The notes: generated from the letters alone by a model not told the origin. A DNA stretch of 64,000 nucleotides from Prorocentrum cordatum (GCA_963575745.1 CAUYUJ010012781.1:282119-346118); one strand, 5' to 3'; numbered from the stretch's first letter, positions 51,030 to 60,542 are shown. A program made the numbers and translations.

Positions 51030-53235
51030 TCCTGAAGCTTTCGAGGCGTTCGAGGCGCTCCGTAGCAGGTTTGGAGGTGCTCCGGAGCAGTTTTGAGGGC
51101 GCCCTTCGGCAGCTTTTGAAGCGCTCCTTGGCCGCTTTTCAGGCGCTGCGTAGCAGTTTTTTAGACGCTCCTTGGCAGCTTTCAAGGCACTCCTTAGCAG
51201 CTCGTGAGTCACTCCTTTGCAGCTTTTCCGGCGCTCCGCAGCTGCTTTCGAGGCGCTCCTTCGCAACTTGTACGACGCTCCTTCGCAGCTTCTACGGCGC
51301 TCCTCAGCAGCTTTTCGCGGCGCAGCTTTTGAGACGTTCCTCGGCGTTCCTTAGCAGCTTTCGAGGCGCCCCTTAGCAGTTCTGCCGGCGCCCCTTAATC
51401 AGATGCAGAGGCGTTCCTTCGCGGTTGGTTCGGTGCTCCACAGCTGTTTTCGAGGCGCCCCTTAGCAGTTTGAGCATTCCTTAGCAGCTTCTGAGGCGCT
51501 CCTCAACAGCTTTTAAGGCGCTGCTTGGCAGCTTTTACGGCGCTCCTTAGCAGCTTTCACGGCGCTCCTTAGCAGCTTTCACGGCGTTCCCTGGCAGCTT
51601 GTACGACGTTCCTTCGCAGCTTCTACGGTGCTCCTTAGCAGATTTGACCACGCCCCTTAGCAGCTTGTACGGCGCTTCTTCGCAGTTCGCGATGCGCTGT
51701 TTAGCGGTTTGTACGGTGCTCCTTGGCAGTTGCACGGCGCTCCATAGCAATGTCCGAGGCGTTCTTGAGCAGCTGTTCAGGCGCTCTTTGGCAGCTTTTA
51801 GAGCGCTCCCTGGCAGCTTCACAGGCGCTCCTTTGCAGCTTTTACGGCGCTCTCTGGCAGCGTTGAAGGCGCTCCTTAACAGTTCTTGAGGCGCTCCAGC
51901 AGCTTTTACTGCGCTCCTCAGCAGCTTTTCGCGGCGCTCCTTAGCAGCTTCCACGGCGCTCCTTGGCAGCTTTCGAGATGCTCCTCGGCGCTCCTTGGCA
52001 GCCTTCGAAGCGCCACCTGGCAGTTCCGACGGCGCCCCTTAGCAGCTGCAGGGGGTTCTTAGCGGCTGGCGTGGTGCTCCATAGTTGTTGTCGAAGCGTC
52101 CCTTAGCATTCGTTGTTGTTATACGGCGCCCTTTAGCAGTTTTCGAAGCGCTCGTTCGCAGTTTTCACCACGCCCCCTGAGCAGCTTTGAAGACGCCCCT
52201 TGGCAGAGCTCAGAGCGTTCCTTAGCAGCGTTCGAGGTGCTCCCCAACAGCGTGTAAGGCGCTCCTTGACAGCTTCTACGGCGCTCCTTAGCATATTTCG
52301 AGGCGCTCCTTAGCAGCTGTTGTATGACGCTCCCTAGCAGCTTTTGATGCGCTCCTTATCAGCTTTTATGGCGCGCCTTTCACAGCTGCTTCGGCGCTCC
52401 TTCGCAGCTTTTACGTCGCCCCTTAGCAGCTTCTACGGCACACCTCGACAGTCGTTACGGCGTCCCTTAACAGCTTCCACTGCGCCCCTCAGCAGTTTTC
52501 GATGTTTTCCTCTGCAGGTTTTACGGCGCTCTGCAGGAGCTTTCGAGGCGTTTCCTGAGCAGCTTGCACGACGCTTATTCGCAGTTCGCGATGCGTTGTT
52601 TAGCAGTTTATATATATATATATATACACATAAAAAAGGCGCTTTTTGGCAAGCTCCCACGGCGCTCATTAGCAGTTTCCGAGGCGCTCTTTAGCAGCTG
52701 TCCAGGCGCTCTTTGGCAGTTGTTAGAGCGCTCCCTGGCAGCTTCACAGGCGCTCCTTTGCTTTTTTATTTGCGGCGCTCTTTGGCAGCCTTGAAGGCGC
52801 TCCTTAACAGTTCTTGAGGCGCTCCTTTGCAGCTTCGCGGCGCTTCTTAGCCGCTTTTCAGGCGCTCCTTAGCAGCTCTGACTGCGCTTGCTGGCAGCTT
52901 TCTACGGCGCTCTTCAAGTCACGGCGCTCCTTATCAGTTTTTTACAGCGATCCTCAGCAGCTTCCGAGGCGCTCTTCAGCAGGTTCTACGACGTTCCTGA
53001 GCAGTTTTCGAAGTGTTTTCTACCAGCTTTTACAGCGCTCCTCAGCAGCTTTCGAGGCACCCCTTAACAGTTGTTTTTTTCTCACGGCGCTCCTTAGCAG
53101 CTTTAAAGCCGATCTTGGGCAGAGTTGAATGCGTTCTTTAGCGGCTTCTGAGGAGCTCCTTAGCAGTTGCCTCGGCGTTCTCTAGCAGTTTTCGAGGCGC
53201 TCCTCAGCTGCTTTTAAGGCGCTCCTTTGTAGCTG
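51030..53235 (+). repeat. 2.2-kb GGCGCTCCTTAGCAGCTTT minisatellite
   Basis: About 22-26 bp units, roughly 90 copies, e.g. GAGGCGCTCCTTAGCAGCTT. Translations read LLSSFxGAPQQLLRRSLAAF in shifting frames; unit length varies, so no frame persists. A TA run interrupts it near 52607-52627. Confidence 0.95.
52607..52627. repeat. Short TA run inside the minisatellite
   Basis: TATATATATATATATATA followed by CACATAAAAAAGG. Confidence 0.9.
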
Positions 53236-53242
53236 TTATCCT

Positions 53243-53350
53243 GAGTAGTTGTTTCACGGTCCCGATGCCCAACCAGGGCCCCCGAGGCCGAAAGTTGCAA
53301 AAGACCTCCCATTATGATTTTTCCCAGCGCGAGGGGGTATGGGATGACCA
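53243..53350 (-). mobile_element. Family D element, copy 9 (reverse, partial)
   Basis: GGGCCCCCGAGGCCGAAAGT, AAAGACCTCCCATTATGA and GCGCGAGGGGGTATGGG are complements of the left half of family D. Confidence 0.65.
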
Positions 53351-53459
53351 CCCGCCCGACATTTCTGCCCCGTCCACCCAGGGGTGCCCAAGAGCATGCC
53401 TCCCAGGGCGCGGGCCCCCCACACGGTGGATCTCTGAAGAGCCTCCGGGTTGGCCAGCC

Positions 53460-54235
53460 CCCCCCTTCTTTTCTTGCTCCTACTCCTCCGCCTCCTCCTC
53501 CTCCTCGTCTTCCTCCTCTGCCTCCTCCTCCTCCTCCTCCTTTTCCTCCTCCTCTTCCTCCCTCTTCCGTCCTCCTTCTCCTTCTCCTGCTCCTGCCCAT
53601 CCTTTTTCCTCCTCCTCCTCCTTTCCTCTTTTCCTCCCTTCCCTCCTCCTCCTCCTCCTCCTCCTCCTCCTCCTCCTCCTCCTCCTCCTCCTCTCCCTGA
53701 TCCTCCACCTCCTCCTCTGGGACGCTCGCTCCTCCTCCTCCTCCTCCTCCTCCTCTTCTCCTCCTCATCCTCCTCCGTTCCCTCTTCCTCCTCCTCCTCC
53801 TCCTCCTCCTCCTCCTTCTCCTCCTGCTCCTCTTCATCATCATCATCATCATCCTCTCCCTCCTCCTCCTCCTCCTCACCCTCCTCCTCTGGGACGCTCG
53901 CTCCTCCGCATTATCCTATTCCTCCTCTTCCTCCTTCTCCTCCTCCTCCTCCTCCTCCTCCTCAACATTGGGCCATGCTTTGGAGGCAGCGACCGCGGCC
54001 ACCAAGGTGTTTGGAGCAAGAACCTCTTCCTTCTCCTCCTCCTCCTCCTCGTCCTCCTCCTCATCCTCATCCTCCTCCTCCCTCTCTTCCCCCTCATCCT
54101 CCTCAATAGTAGGTCAAGCTTTGGAGGCACATGGGTCGGCGGCAGCGACCGCGGCCGCCGCACAGGCACACCAAGGTGTTTGGAGCAAGAGCCTCCTCCT
54201 CCTCCTCCTCCTCCTCCTCCTCCTCCTCCGAACTT
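53460..54235 (+). repeat. CCT-rich block with duplicated inserts
   Basis: CTCCTC runs interrupted by two copies of CTCTGGGACGCTCGCTCCTC (about 53716 and 53886) and two copies of a GCTTTGGAGGCA...CACCAAGGTGTTTGGAGCAAG insert (53980 and 54118). A CATCAT run lies at 53836. Confidence 0.9.
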
Positions 54236-54481
54236 TCCACGCATGCCTCGCACTGCAGCCGTGTCCGGACGCGCCAGAACATGCAGGGGCCACGGCCTGC
54301 TGGCCCCGGGGATTGAGCCAGGCGGGGACGCGTGCCCGCCGCGGTGGCCCTCCGCTCGCGCCGCCGCGACGGGCCGGCGCTCCGCGCCGCAGCGGCTGCC
54401 CGGCCGCCCGCGGAGAGCGCGGGGGGGGGGGCCGCCCGCCCACGGCGCCGCCCCCCCCCCCGCGCAGCGCCGACGCCCGCG

Positions 54482-54582
54482 ATGGCGTCGGCGGCGATGC
54501 TCGGCAGCCTCGCGGCGCACCGCATGGTGGCCCTGCTGGGGCCCGGGGACCTGGCGGACCTGAAGGCTCGGGGCTCCAGGCG
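54482..54582 (+). CDS. Possible small exon, unknown product
   Basis: From ATG 54482 the frame reads MASAAMLGSLAAHRMVALLG and PGDLADLKARGSR, an amphipathic helical stretch of the kind that opens F-box-like or ankyrin-adjacent regions. It then runs into GAAGAA repeats and a family A element. GGCGGACCTGAAGGCTCGGG at its end recurs at 54954. Too short to assign; listed because the composition differs from the surrounding repeats. Confidence 0.25.
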
Positions 54583-54610
54583 AAGGAGAAGAAGAAGAAG
54601 AAGAAGAAGA

Positions 54611-54785
54611 AGCGCCATATAAGCAGAACCTTGCGTCGCTCCGCGCGGGCTTCTTGGATCTGCGCTGGACCCCACCGGCGGCGCCTCCGGCGCCGCCCTT
54701 GACGCGCTCCGCGCGCCAGGGAGGGGGGTCCAGAGCAGATCCAAGAAATCCGCGCGGAGCGCCAAAAGTTGATGTTTATGGCGTT
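54611..54785 (+). mobile_element. Family A palindromic element, copy 7
   Basis: Left CGCCATATAAGC and GCTCCGCGCGGGCTTCTTGG; centre GGCGGCGCCTCCGGCGCCGC; right GATCCAAGAAATCCGCGCGG and GTTTATGGCG. Intact palindrome of about 175 bp. Confidence 0.9.
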
Positions 54786-55024
54786 TGTTCTTTCTTCTAT
54801 CCGGGGACTTGGCATCGCTCAGACGTGTGCATGTTTTCTCGGCGAGGACCTTCGAGGAGCCTTTGAGGGTCATCCTGCGAGAATGACACGCCCGAAGCCG
54901 GAACATACGCGGGGAATGGACGTCCGAGCGATGGCGAGGGGACGGGGGTCGATGGCGGACCTGAAGGCTCGGGGCTCAAGGGACGGGGTTCAACTCGGCG
55001 GCGAGCCCGGGGGAGAAGTGAGAC

Positions 55025-55175
55025 GGGGCGGACCTTCTCAGAAGGCTCGGAAGTCCCCCGGCCTTCTGAGAAGTTCTTTCTAAGCCTTCCCAGAAAATGC
55101 AGCAAACTTCTCAGAAGGCGCGAGGGCTCCTGAGAAGTCCCGCCGACTTCTGAGAAGGCCTTCTCCTTCCCAATT
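55025..55175 (+). mobile_element. Family H-like element, copy 3
   Basis: Several interleaved CTTCTCAGAAGG and CCTTCTGAGAAG words form nested hairpins, ending AGGCCTTCTCCTTCCC. Relationship to family H is by motif only. Confidence 0.5.
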
Positions 55176-55192
55176 CCCCCCTCACTCGCCGC

Positions 55193-55358
55193 CGATCAAT
55201 GCAAACGGGGGTCAGCCAGGGCGGCGGATCTTGCAGCATCCTGCAAAGCCATGGCCGCACTGACCCGGGCTAGCGCGCGGGATCCTGCAGGATGTTGCAG
55301 GAATCTGCAAAGCCCGACTGAGCCAGGTTGGCATTGACCTGGGTCGGTTGATCCCCGG
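55193..55358 (+). mobile_element. Family E element, copy 5
   Basis: GATCAATGCAAACGGGGGTC, GGATCCTGCAGGATGTTGCA and ATTGACCTGGGTCGGTTGAT. Confidence 0.8.
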
Positions 55359-55569
55359 AAGGCCCTCGAGGAGGCGTCGGGCGAGGCGGCGGGCGACCCG
55401 ACGATGGCCTGGCACTCGGGGCACACAGCGACAGATGTGAGGTAGGCGTGATTCTAGACGCCTCGCGTGACCCACCAGCCCATCCAGAAACGATGCCCAG
55501 ACGAGTTGCCCCGATCAGGGATGCGGAGGAGCATGAAGTAGAACATGGAGCTGTGTAAGACGTCACAGC
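55359..55569. other. Unassigned stretch
   Basis: No feature recognised. Confidence 0.3.
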
Positions 55570-56260
55570 CCTAGGGGGGAGAACGGAGGAGGTCGGTCGG
55601 TCGGTGAATCACCATGTGATCCCCGTCAGAGCTGAGCTTGCACAACCCGTAGACGCGCCAACGGTGTTTTTGCTAACGGCGATGTAGGACAACCAATTGT
55701 AGGTAAGCATGGTACGTGGCCAGACCAATTGTAGGAACGCGTGGTTCGTGTTTTCCTACAACTCGCTGTGTCGTCTCGTTCGATACATTTGCAAGTTTGA
55801 AATACAGGAAACAGTGTTTCGTGGTTTCCTACCATTGATTTGTTTTGCGCGAGCCCGGCGTCACAAAAGTCGGATTCCCAGCATCGCCGTTCACCAGCAT
55901 CGCCGTTAGCGCGGCCGTGGACAACGTCGGATCGGTGTGCGCAGTGGAGTCCTGTACCCCCCGCGTTGACAAACATTTGGAGAAGTCCCCCCCCCTGAGT
56001 CCCACGGGGGGGGAGAACGGAGGAGGCCGGTCGGTCGCTCACTCACCGTGTGATCCTGGTCAGAGTTGAGCTTGCACAACGTCGGGGCGGCGTGCGCAGT
56101 GGAGTCCCGTGCTCCCCGCGTTGGCAAACAATTGGAGAAGTTCCCCCCCCTGAGGCCCGCTTCTGAACTCAGAGGCCGGGTTCTGAATCCCAAAACCCCT
56201 TTTTTGGGATTCAGAAGCCATCGCCGGGAGCGCGGCTTTGGGCAAACGGCGGGTCGGCGT
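55570..56260 (+). repeat. Tandem 156-160 bp repeat, partial copies
   Basis: GTCGG...GTGCGCAGTGGAGTCC occurs at about 55925, 56081 and (diverged) 56240. GAGAACGGAGGAGG and TCAGAGTTGAGCTTGCACAA occur at 55577-55640 and 56010-56078. Between the first and second blocks (55640-55915) lies AT-richer sequence with small TTGTAGGAA...TTCCTACAA hairpins. Confidence 0.75.
56181..56216. repeat. Perfect 15-bp hairpin
   Basis: TTCTGAATCCCAAAA and TTTTGGGATTCAGAA with a 6-base spacer CCCCTT. Confidence 0.95.
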
Positions 56261-56387
56261 GCCCTGTGGAGCCCCCGTGCCCCCCGCGGTGGCTCACGCT
56301 CGGGAGGAGTCCCCCCCCCCCTGGAGGCCCCGGACGGGGGCGCCGGGGCCGCCGGGCGGAGAGAGGCAGGCACGCGCAGCCTCTCCG

Positions 56388-56547
56388 ACGTCGGGCGCGT
56401 CCCTCTGCAGGAGGAGCAGCAGCAGCGAGTCAAAGAGGTAGTCGGGGGATGAGCTTCGGGGTGTGCCTGCTCATGCTCGGGGCATCGTTTGGCTCGTCTT
56501 TATGTTTCGTCCAGGAGTTCCCCCTGTGGGGGGACATGCCCGACCTG
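56388..56547 (+). mobile_element. Family B TIR element, copy 7
   Basis: GACGTCGGGCGCGTCCCTCT...GCAGGAGG left and CCCTGTGGGGGGACATGCCC right. Confidence 0.8.
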
Positions 56548-56564
56548 AAGCTTCCCTCGTGTCT

Positions 56565-56647
56565 TCACCCACCACCCACCAGGCCGCCCCAAACCCAACC
56601 CGAAAGCCTCCATGCGCCCTCCATTTCCAGAGTGTGGGGGGGGGGCT
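56565..56647 (+). mobile_element. Family L element, left half (copy 2), cut by a CCT run
   Basis: CACCCACCAGGCCGCCCCAA, GCGCCCTCCATTTCCAG and GGGGGGGG, then CTCCTC begins where the family centre should be. Confidence 0.7.
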
Positions 56648-56902
56648 CCTCCTCCTCCTCCTCCTCCTCCTCCTCCTCCTCCTCCTCCTCCTCCTCCTCC
56701 TCCTCCTCCTCCTCCTCCTCCTCCCCCTCCTCCTCCTCCTCCTCCTCCTCCTCCTCCTCCTCCTCCTCCTCCTCCTCCTCCTCCGTCCTCCTCCTCCGTC
56801 CTCCTCCTCCTCCTCCTCCTCCTCCTCCTCCTCCTCCTCCTCCTCCTCCTCCTCCTCCTCCTCCTCCTCCTCCTCCTCCTCCTCCTCCTCCTCCTCCTCC
56901 TC
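56648..56902 (+). repeat. CCT microsatellite
   Basis: About 255 bp, nearly pure CTC/CCT. Confidence 0.97.
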
Positions 56903-57023
56903 GGGGCAGCCCATCGGGCGGCGCCCCCGCGGCAGACAGGCGGGCCGCGTGTCGCCCCCACGCCGCGCGTGCGCGGGGGAGCGGGCTGCCGCGCCGCGCG
57001 CCCGCGCTCTCTCGCGCTGCACT

Positions 57024-57388
57024 GAAGTCGGTCCTGTCCCTCTACAGGAGGAGTGCTCAAAAACAGTTTAGCAGTAGTCTGGGGACGATTGTCTGGTTAT
57101 GCTTAGCTTTAGCTTAGCTTTAGCTTAGCTTTAGCTTAGCTTTAGCTTAGCTTTAGCTTAGCTTTAGCTTAGCTTTAGCTTAGCTTTAGCTTAGCTTTAG
57201 CTTAGCTTTAGCTTAGCTTTAGCTTAGCTTTAGCTTAGCTTTACTGTTACTACTAATGCTGCTTTCCTAGGGGCTCCAACTCCTAGGTAGGGTCGCACTG
57301 GGACTAGGTTTGGGCTATTTGGGGGCATGTTTTGAGTATCTTTGCTTCTTCTTCCAGAGACCGCCTGTGGGAGGACATGCCCGACCTG
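57024..57388 (+). mobile_element. Family B TIR element, copy 8, interrupted by a nested element
   Basis: Outer TIRs AGTCGGTCCTGTCCCTCTAC and CGCCTGTGGGAGGACATGCC, then CGACC, are flanked by CTGA on both sides (possible 4-bp duplication). The centre is split by about 200 bp of foreign satellite-bearing DNA (57101-57303). Confidence 0.9.
57101..57303 (+). mobile_element. Satellite-bearing element nested in family B (complement of 43116 element)
   Basis: TTTAGCTTAGC units (about 13 copies, 57101-57243), then CTAATGCTGCTTTCCTAGG, GGCTCCAACTCCTAGGTAGG and GTCGCACTGGGA. This is the complement of the edge at 43116-43180. Confidence 0.9.
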
Positions 57389-57513
57389 ACTCTACCCTCC
57401 CGCCGGCACCCCTCGAAGACAGGCGGGGACGGCGGGAAGGAGGGAGAGGAGGCGGGGGCCACCCACGAGAGGGGAGAGAGAGAGTGAGAGAGAGAGTCGA
57501 CGAAGAAGAACAG

Positions 57514-57648
57514 GGCATGAGCATCAACTTGAGGCACTCCGCGCGGACTTCTTGGATCCGTGCTGGGCCCCCTCCAGCGGCGCCTCCGGCGCCGCCCCTG
57601 GCGCGCGGAGCCAAGAAATCCGCGCGGAGCGCCAAGGTTATGCTGGGT
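57514..57648 (+). mobile_element. Family A palindromic element, copy 8 (short)
   Basis: CACTCCGCGCGGACTTCTTG, GCGGCGCCTCCGGCGCCGCC and CCAAGAAATCCGCGCGGAGC; part of the right centre is missing. Confidence 0.85.
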
Positions 57649-57911
57649 TTTCTTCCAGAGATCCCACGGAGCCAGGAGAAACCGGAGGAGAGCAGGGGGA
57701 AGGGAGCACGACGACAGGGGCGGAGGGAGCTATCATTGCAGAGACGAGCGAGGGAGGGATGCCGGCCTGCACCTTTGGTGCTGCGCTAGTGCTGCTCTAC
57801 GATGCACGAAAACATTCAAAAGTTTGAAAGAGGGCGTATGAACTCCGCCCTGACTCCCTCCTGCGACGCTTCCTCGGAGCATTGTAGTTGTCTGTAGGGG
57901 CCCACGTGTCT

Positions 57912-58334
57912 TCAAATTCTTCGTTCAGTTCTCTCTCCTACGCTCGTGCTGGGTCGAGGCCTGGCAGCTCTACGCACGCTCAACTCTTTATGCCCCTCAG
58001 CATTTTCTCGAACGAGTTCTGGATGCTTCGGAGTGCTGCCTAACACCATGCACATGCGAGTCAGGAGGGCATGCATGGGCTGCAACATCCTGTTGAGCTG
58101 GGCCCAAGCATTGATCTGGAACGTATGTCGTATCAGCTGAGGCTGTCCCTCCTGCTGATAGGGCGACGTCACGCGAAAGTATTTCAAGTATTCGCACGCT
58201 ACTGCTAGAGGCTCGTGTTCGAGCCGCTGCACGAACTCTTCCAGAACATCCACACACGGTTTGGGCTCTGCCACTGCGTTCAGCTGGTTCGAGTTCGCCA
58301 TCGCCTCGAGCACCGCTACTCCTACTGTACTCAC
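57912..58334 (-). CDS. Hypothetical protein, 140 codons
   Basis: The minus-strand frame from an ATG at 58332-58334 to a stop at 57912 has balanced, non-repetitive composition. It contains helical stretches such as VLEEFVQRLEHEPLAVACEY and INAWAQLNRMLQPMHALLTR. This contrasts with the Pro/Arg/Ser-rich shadows elsewhere. I do not recognise the family; a retroelement Gag-like or structural fragment is possible. A family B element (58389-58580) lies just upstream. No splice or trans-splice signal is evident. It may also be a chance ORF in unique sequence. Confidence 0.35.
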   Translation of the reverse strand: MSTVGVAVLEAMANSNQLNAVAEPKPCVDVLEEFVQRLEHEPLAVACEYLKYFRVTSPYQQEGQPQLIRHTFQINAWAQLNRMLQPMHALLTRMCMVLGSTPKHPELVRENAEGHKELSVRRAARPRPSTSVGERTERRI

Positions 58335-58388
58335 GATGGGGCTCGTCGATTGTGGCCCGCCTTCCCCTCCACCTCCTTGCCGTACTGT

Positions 58389-58580
58389 TAAGTCGGGCGT
58401 GTTCCCTTACAGGGGGATTTTCGACGAAAAATAAAAAGTATTCAAAAAGTATTCCAAAATTGCCTAAAAATGCTAAACAAATAGTCCCCAGACTATGTTT
58501 GGACTATGCTTTGGCTATGTTTGGGGTATGTCTTATTTCTCGCCGAAAATCCCCCTTGTATGGGGGGACACGCCCGACAT
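58389..58580 (-). mobile_element. Family B TIR element, copy 9 (reverse, longest)
   Basis: TAAGTCGGGCGTGTTCCCTT left and CCCCCTTGTATGGGGGGACA, then CGCCCGAC, right. The central AGTCCCCAGACTATG and the A/T-rich left half are complements of the family centre. Confidence 0.85.
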
Positions 58581-59337
58581 AGCTGCACTGCTGCCCCGCT
58601 GCTGCTGCTGCCGCAGCGAGCGCAGTGCCCTCGAGGGACAGAAGGCGGGTCGAGGGCAGCGCGCCCTCCGGCCCCCTCGGTTCCCCGTGCGCGGCTCAAT
58701 GGATGCCTTCGGCACCTCCCGTGCCGCCTCGCCGTCGGGCTCGCCGTCCTGGCTCGTGGCAGCCCCTCTCCACCGCTCCTCGCCCGACCTTCGCCTCCTT
58801 GCCTCCGCCCTTTCCCGCCGACGTGTGAGCTCTTCCTGGAGCCTCGAGACTGGGCGTCCACCTCCATCCCCCTCCCACCGCTCCTCGCCTGACCTTCGCC
58901 TCCTCGCCTCCGCCTCCTTCCCCGCCGACGTGTGAGCTCTTCCCGGAGCCCCGAGACTGGGCGTCCACCTCCATCGCTGCCCGCAGCTGCTCTCCCGACA
59001 TCTGGTGGGAGCGCCCAATCCGCCATGATCCCCCCCCCACTATCGGTAGTGTGAGGTACGCGTCTGCCTCAGTGCCGCGTGAGTCCGAATGTGCACCCGT
59101 AGAGCCGCAAGGCTCGGGAAGTCGTCGCCACACGCTGGACATGCATAGCACACAGGGTCCTCAATTCTGTGGGTGACGCGGTGTCTACCTGCACGGCATC
59201 GTTTCTTTGTGAGCAAGTTCCTTACATGTTGCCTGGCTACTTCAAGGGCATTGACTTGTGACAGTCAGTACTTGGCACAGAGCTCTGTGTCCATGTGTCC
59301 CCCCTTCAGTAAACCACATATGGGCGTGCCGACCTCG
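58581..59337. other. Unassigned, with a degenerate tandem duplication
   Basis: CACCGCTCCTCGCCCGACCT...CGACGTGTGAGCTCTTCC...GAGACTGGGCGTCCACC is present twice (about 58770-58870 and 58880-58975). No gene recognised. Confidence 0.5.
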
Positions 59338-59515
59338 AAGAGGAGGAGGAGGAGGGAGGGGGAGGAGGAGGAGGAGGAGGAGGAGGAGGAGGAGGAGGAG
59401 GAGGAGGAGGAGAAGGAGGAGGAGGAAGAGGAGGAGGAGGAGGAAGGATAGGCGAATGAGGAGAAGGAGGATGAGGAGGAGGAGGAGGAGGAGGAGGAGG
59501 AGGAGAGCGAACGTA
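59338..59515 (+). repeat. GGA microsatellite
   Basis: GGAGGA triplets with GAAGG interruptions, again placed directly left of GGCC/CTTGG units. Confidence 0.95.
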
Positions 59516-59725
59516 AAGGTCAGAGGCCTCTTGGATGCCTCCCGGCCCGGAGGCCTCTTGGACCGTCCCGGGTGCCTCAGGGGAGCTTCTCGGGGGCATT
59601 TGTGGGGCATGTCTTGGGAGCCTCTTGGGAACCTTTTGGGAGCCTCCTGGGGCCTCCTGGGCACCTCCTGGGGCAATCCTGGGAGCCTTGGGGGCCGTCT
59701 TGGGGCCAGCTGGGAGGCTACCGAT
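59516..59725 (+). repeat. GGCC/CTTGG minisatellite, small outlying array
   Basis: GAGGCCTCTTGGATGCC, GGGAGCCTCTTGGGAACC and GGCCGTCTTGGGGCC: the same unit as 33-37 kb. Confidence 0.85.
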
Positions 59726-60540
59726 CAAAGCAGGGGCTGCCCTGAATTAGTCCCCTCCTGGGAGGCCAAATTGTCCCCGAACTAACGTAACTGTGCCTTC
59801 TCGCTCAGGCCACAAAAGAACCTTTGACACCTCGCGGCCCCTCCCCTCCAGACCCACGGGGAGGGGGTATGGGGGAGGGGTGAAGACACCCTCCCCGCCT
59901 GCAAGCTGTCTCGCTCACTCCCAGCCGCCCTCCCAACACACAAATAGCACTCGAGCCTCAGCATGTTCAGCGGTCGTCTATAGATGGACAGCTATGAGGA
60001 ACCAATACAGAGCCCATGTGCGCGACGCTGGGGCGAAGCGCGCCACGCGCTCCAGGTGCGCCAGGCACCCCTGGGGCCCAAGCGTGCGAGGCACGCCTCG
60101 CGCGCCAGATGCGCCACGTGCTCCATGTGCGCCATGTGTGCCGCATGCTCCAGCCGCGCCCAGGTGCACCACGTCAGGCAGCACGCGCAGAGGGTGCCGG
60201 GTGCGCCGGCGCACGTGACAGCACACATCGGGAAACATGTCGGCCCCCACCATTTTTGTCGAAAGCCAGTGCACAATCGCGGAGGGGGGGCCATCATGGT
60301 GTCTGGTGGGCCTGCTCACAGCAGGCAATATACCAGCACCCCGTCGGTCCGCATCAAGCACCAATCGCGGGGTGGCCGCGCACGATCCAGATTCAGCCGC
60401 GAAGTGAATGTTGTTTTCTAACAGGGATGATGGCCTTGCGTGAAGCAGGCAATGTGAGGGCACCCCCGACGTCCTGGTCAAAAAAACATACAAAGTGCTC
60501 GCGGGGGCCGCGAGCATGACCCAAGATTTTGCCCCAAAGT
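59726..60540. other. Unassigned stretch upstream of the zinc-finger gene
   Basis: Includes a degenerate GTGCGCCA-rich segment (60040-60180). A minus-strand frame (59978-60607) is open but Pro/Ala/Arg-rich at one end and not recognisable. Confidence 0.4.
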
Positions 60541-60542
60541 GT

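Noticed and set aside
51030-53235. Leu/Ser/Ala-rich solenoid protein in the GGCGCTCCTTAGCAG array
   Set aside because: Unit lengths of 22-26 bases shift the frame repeatedly; no frame runs through more than a short part of the array.
54960-54985. GGGGCTCAAGGGACGG as a spliced-leader relic
   Set aside because: Shares GGCTCAAG only; the AGCCATTTT half is missing and the word is part of a local direct repeat.
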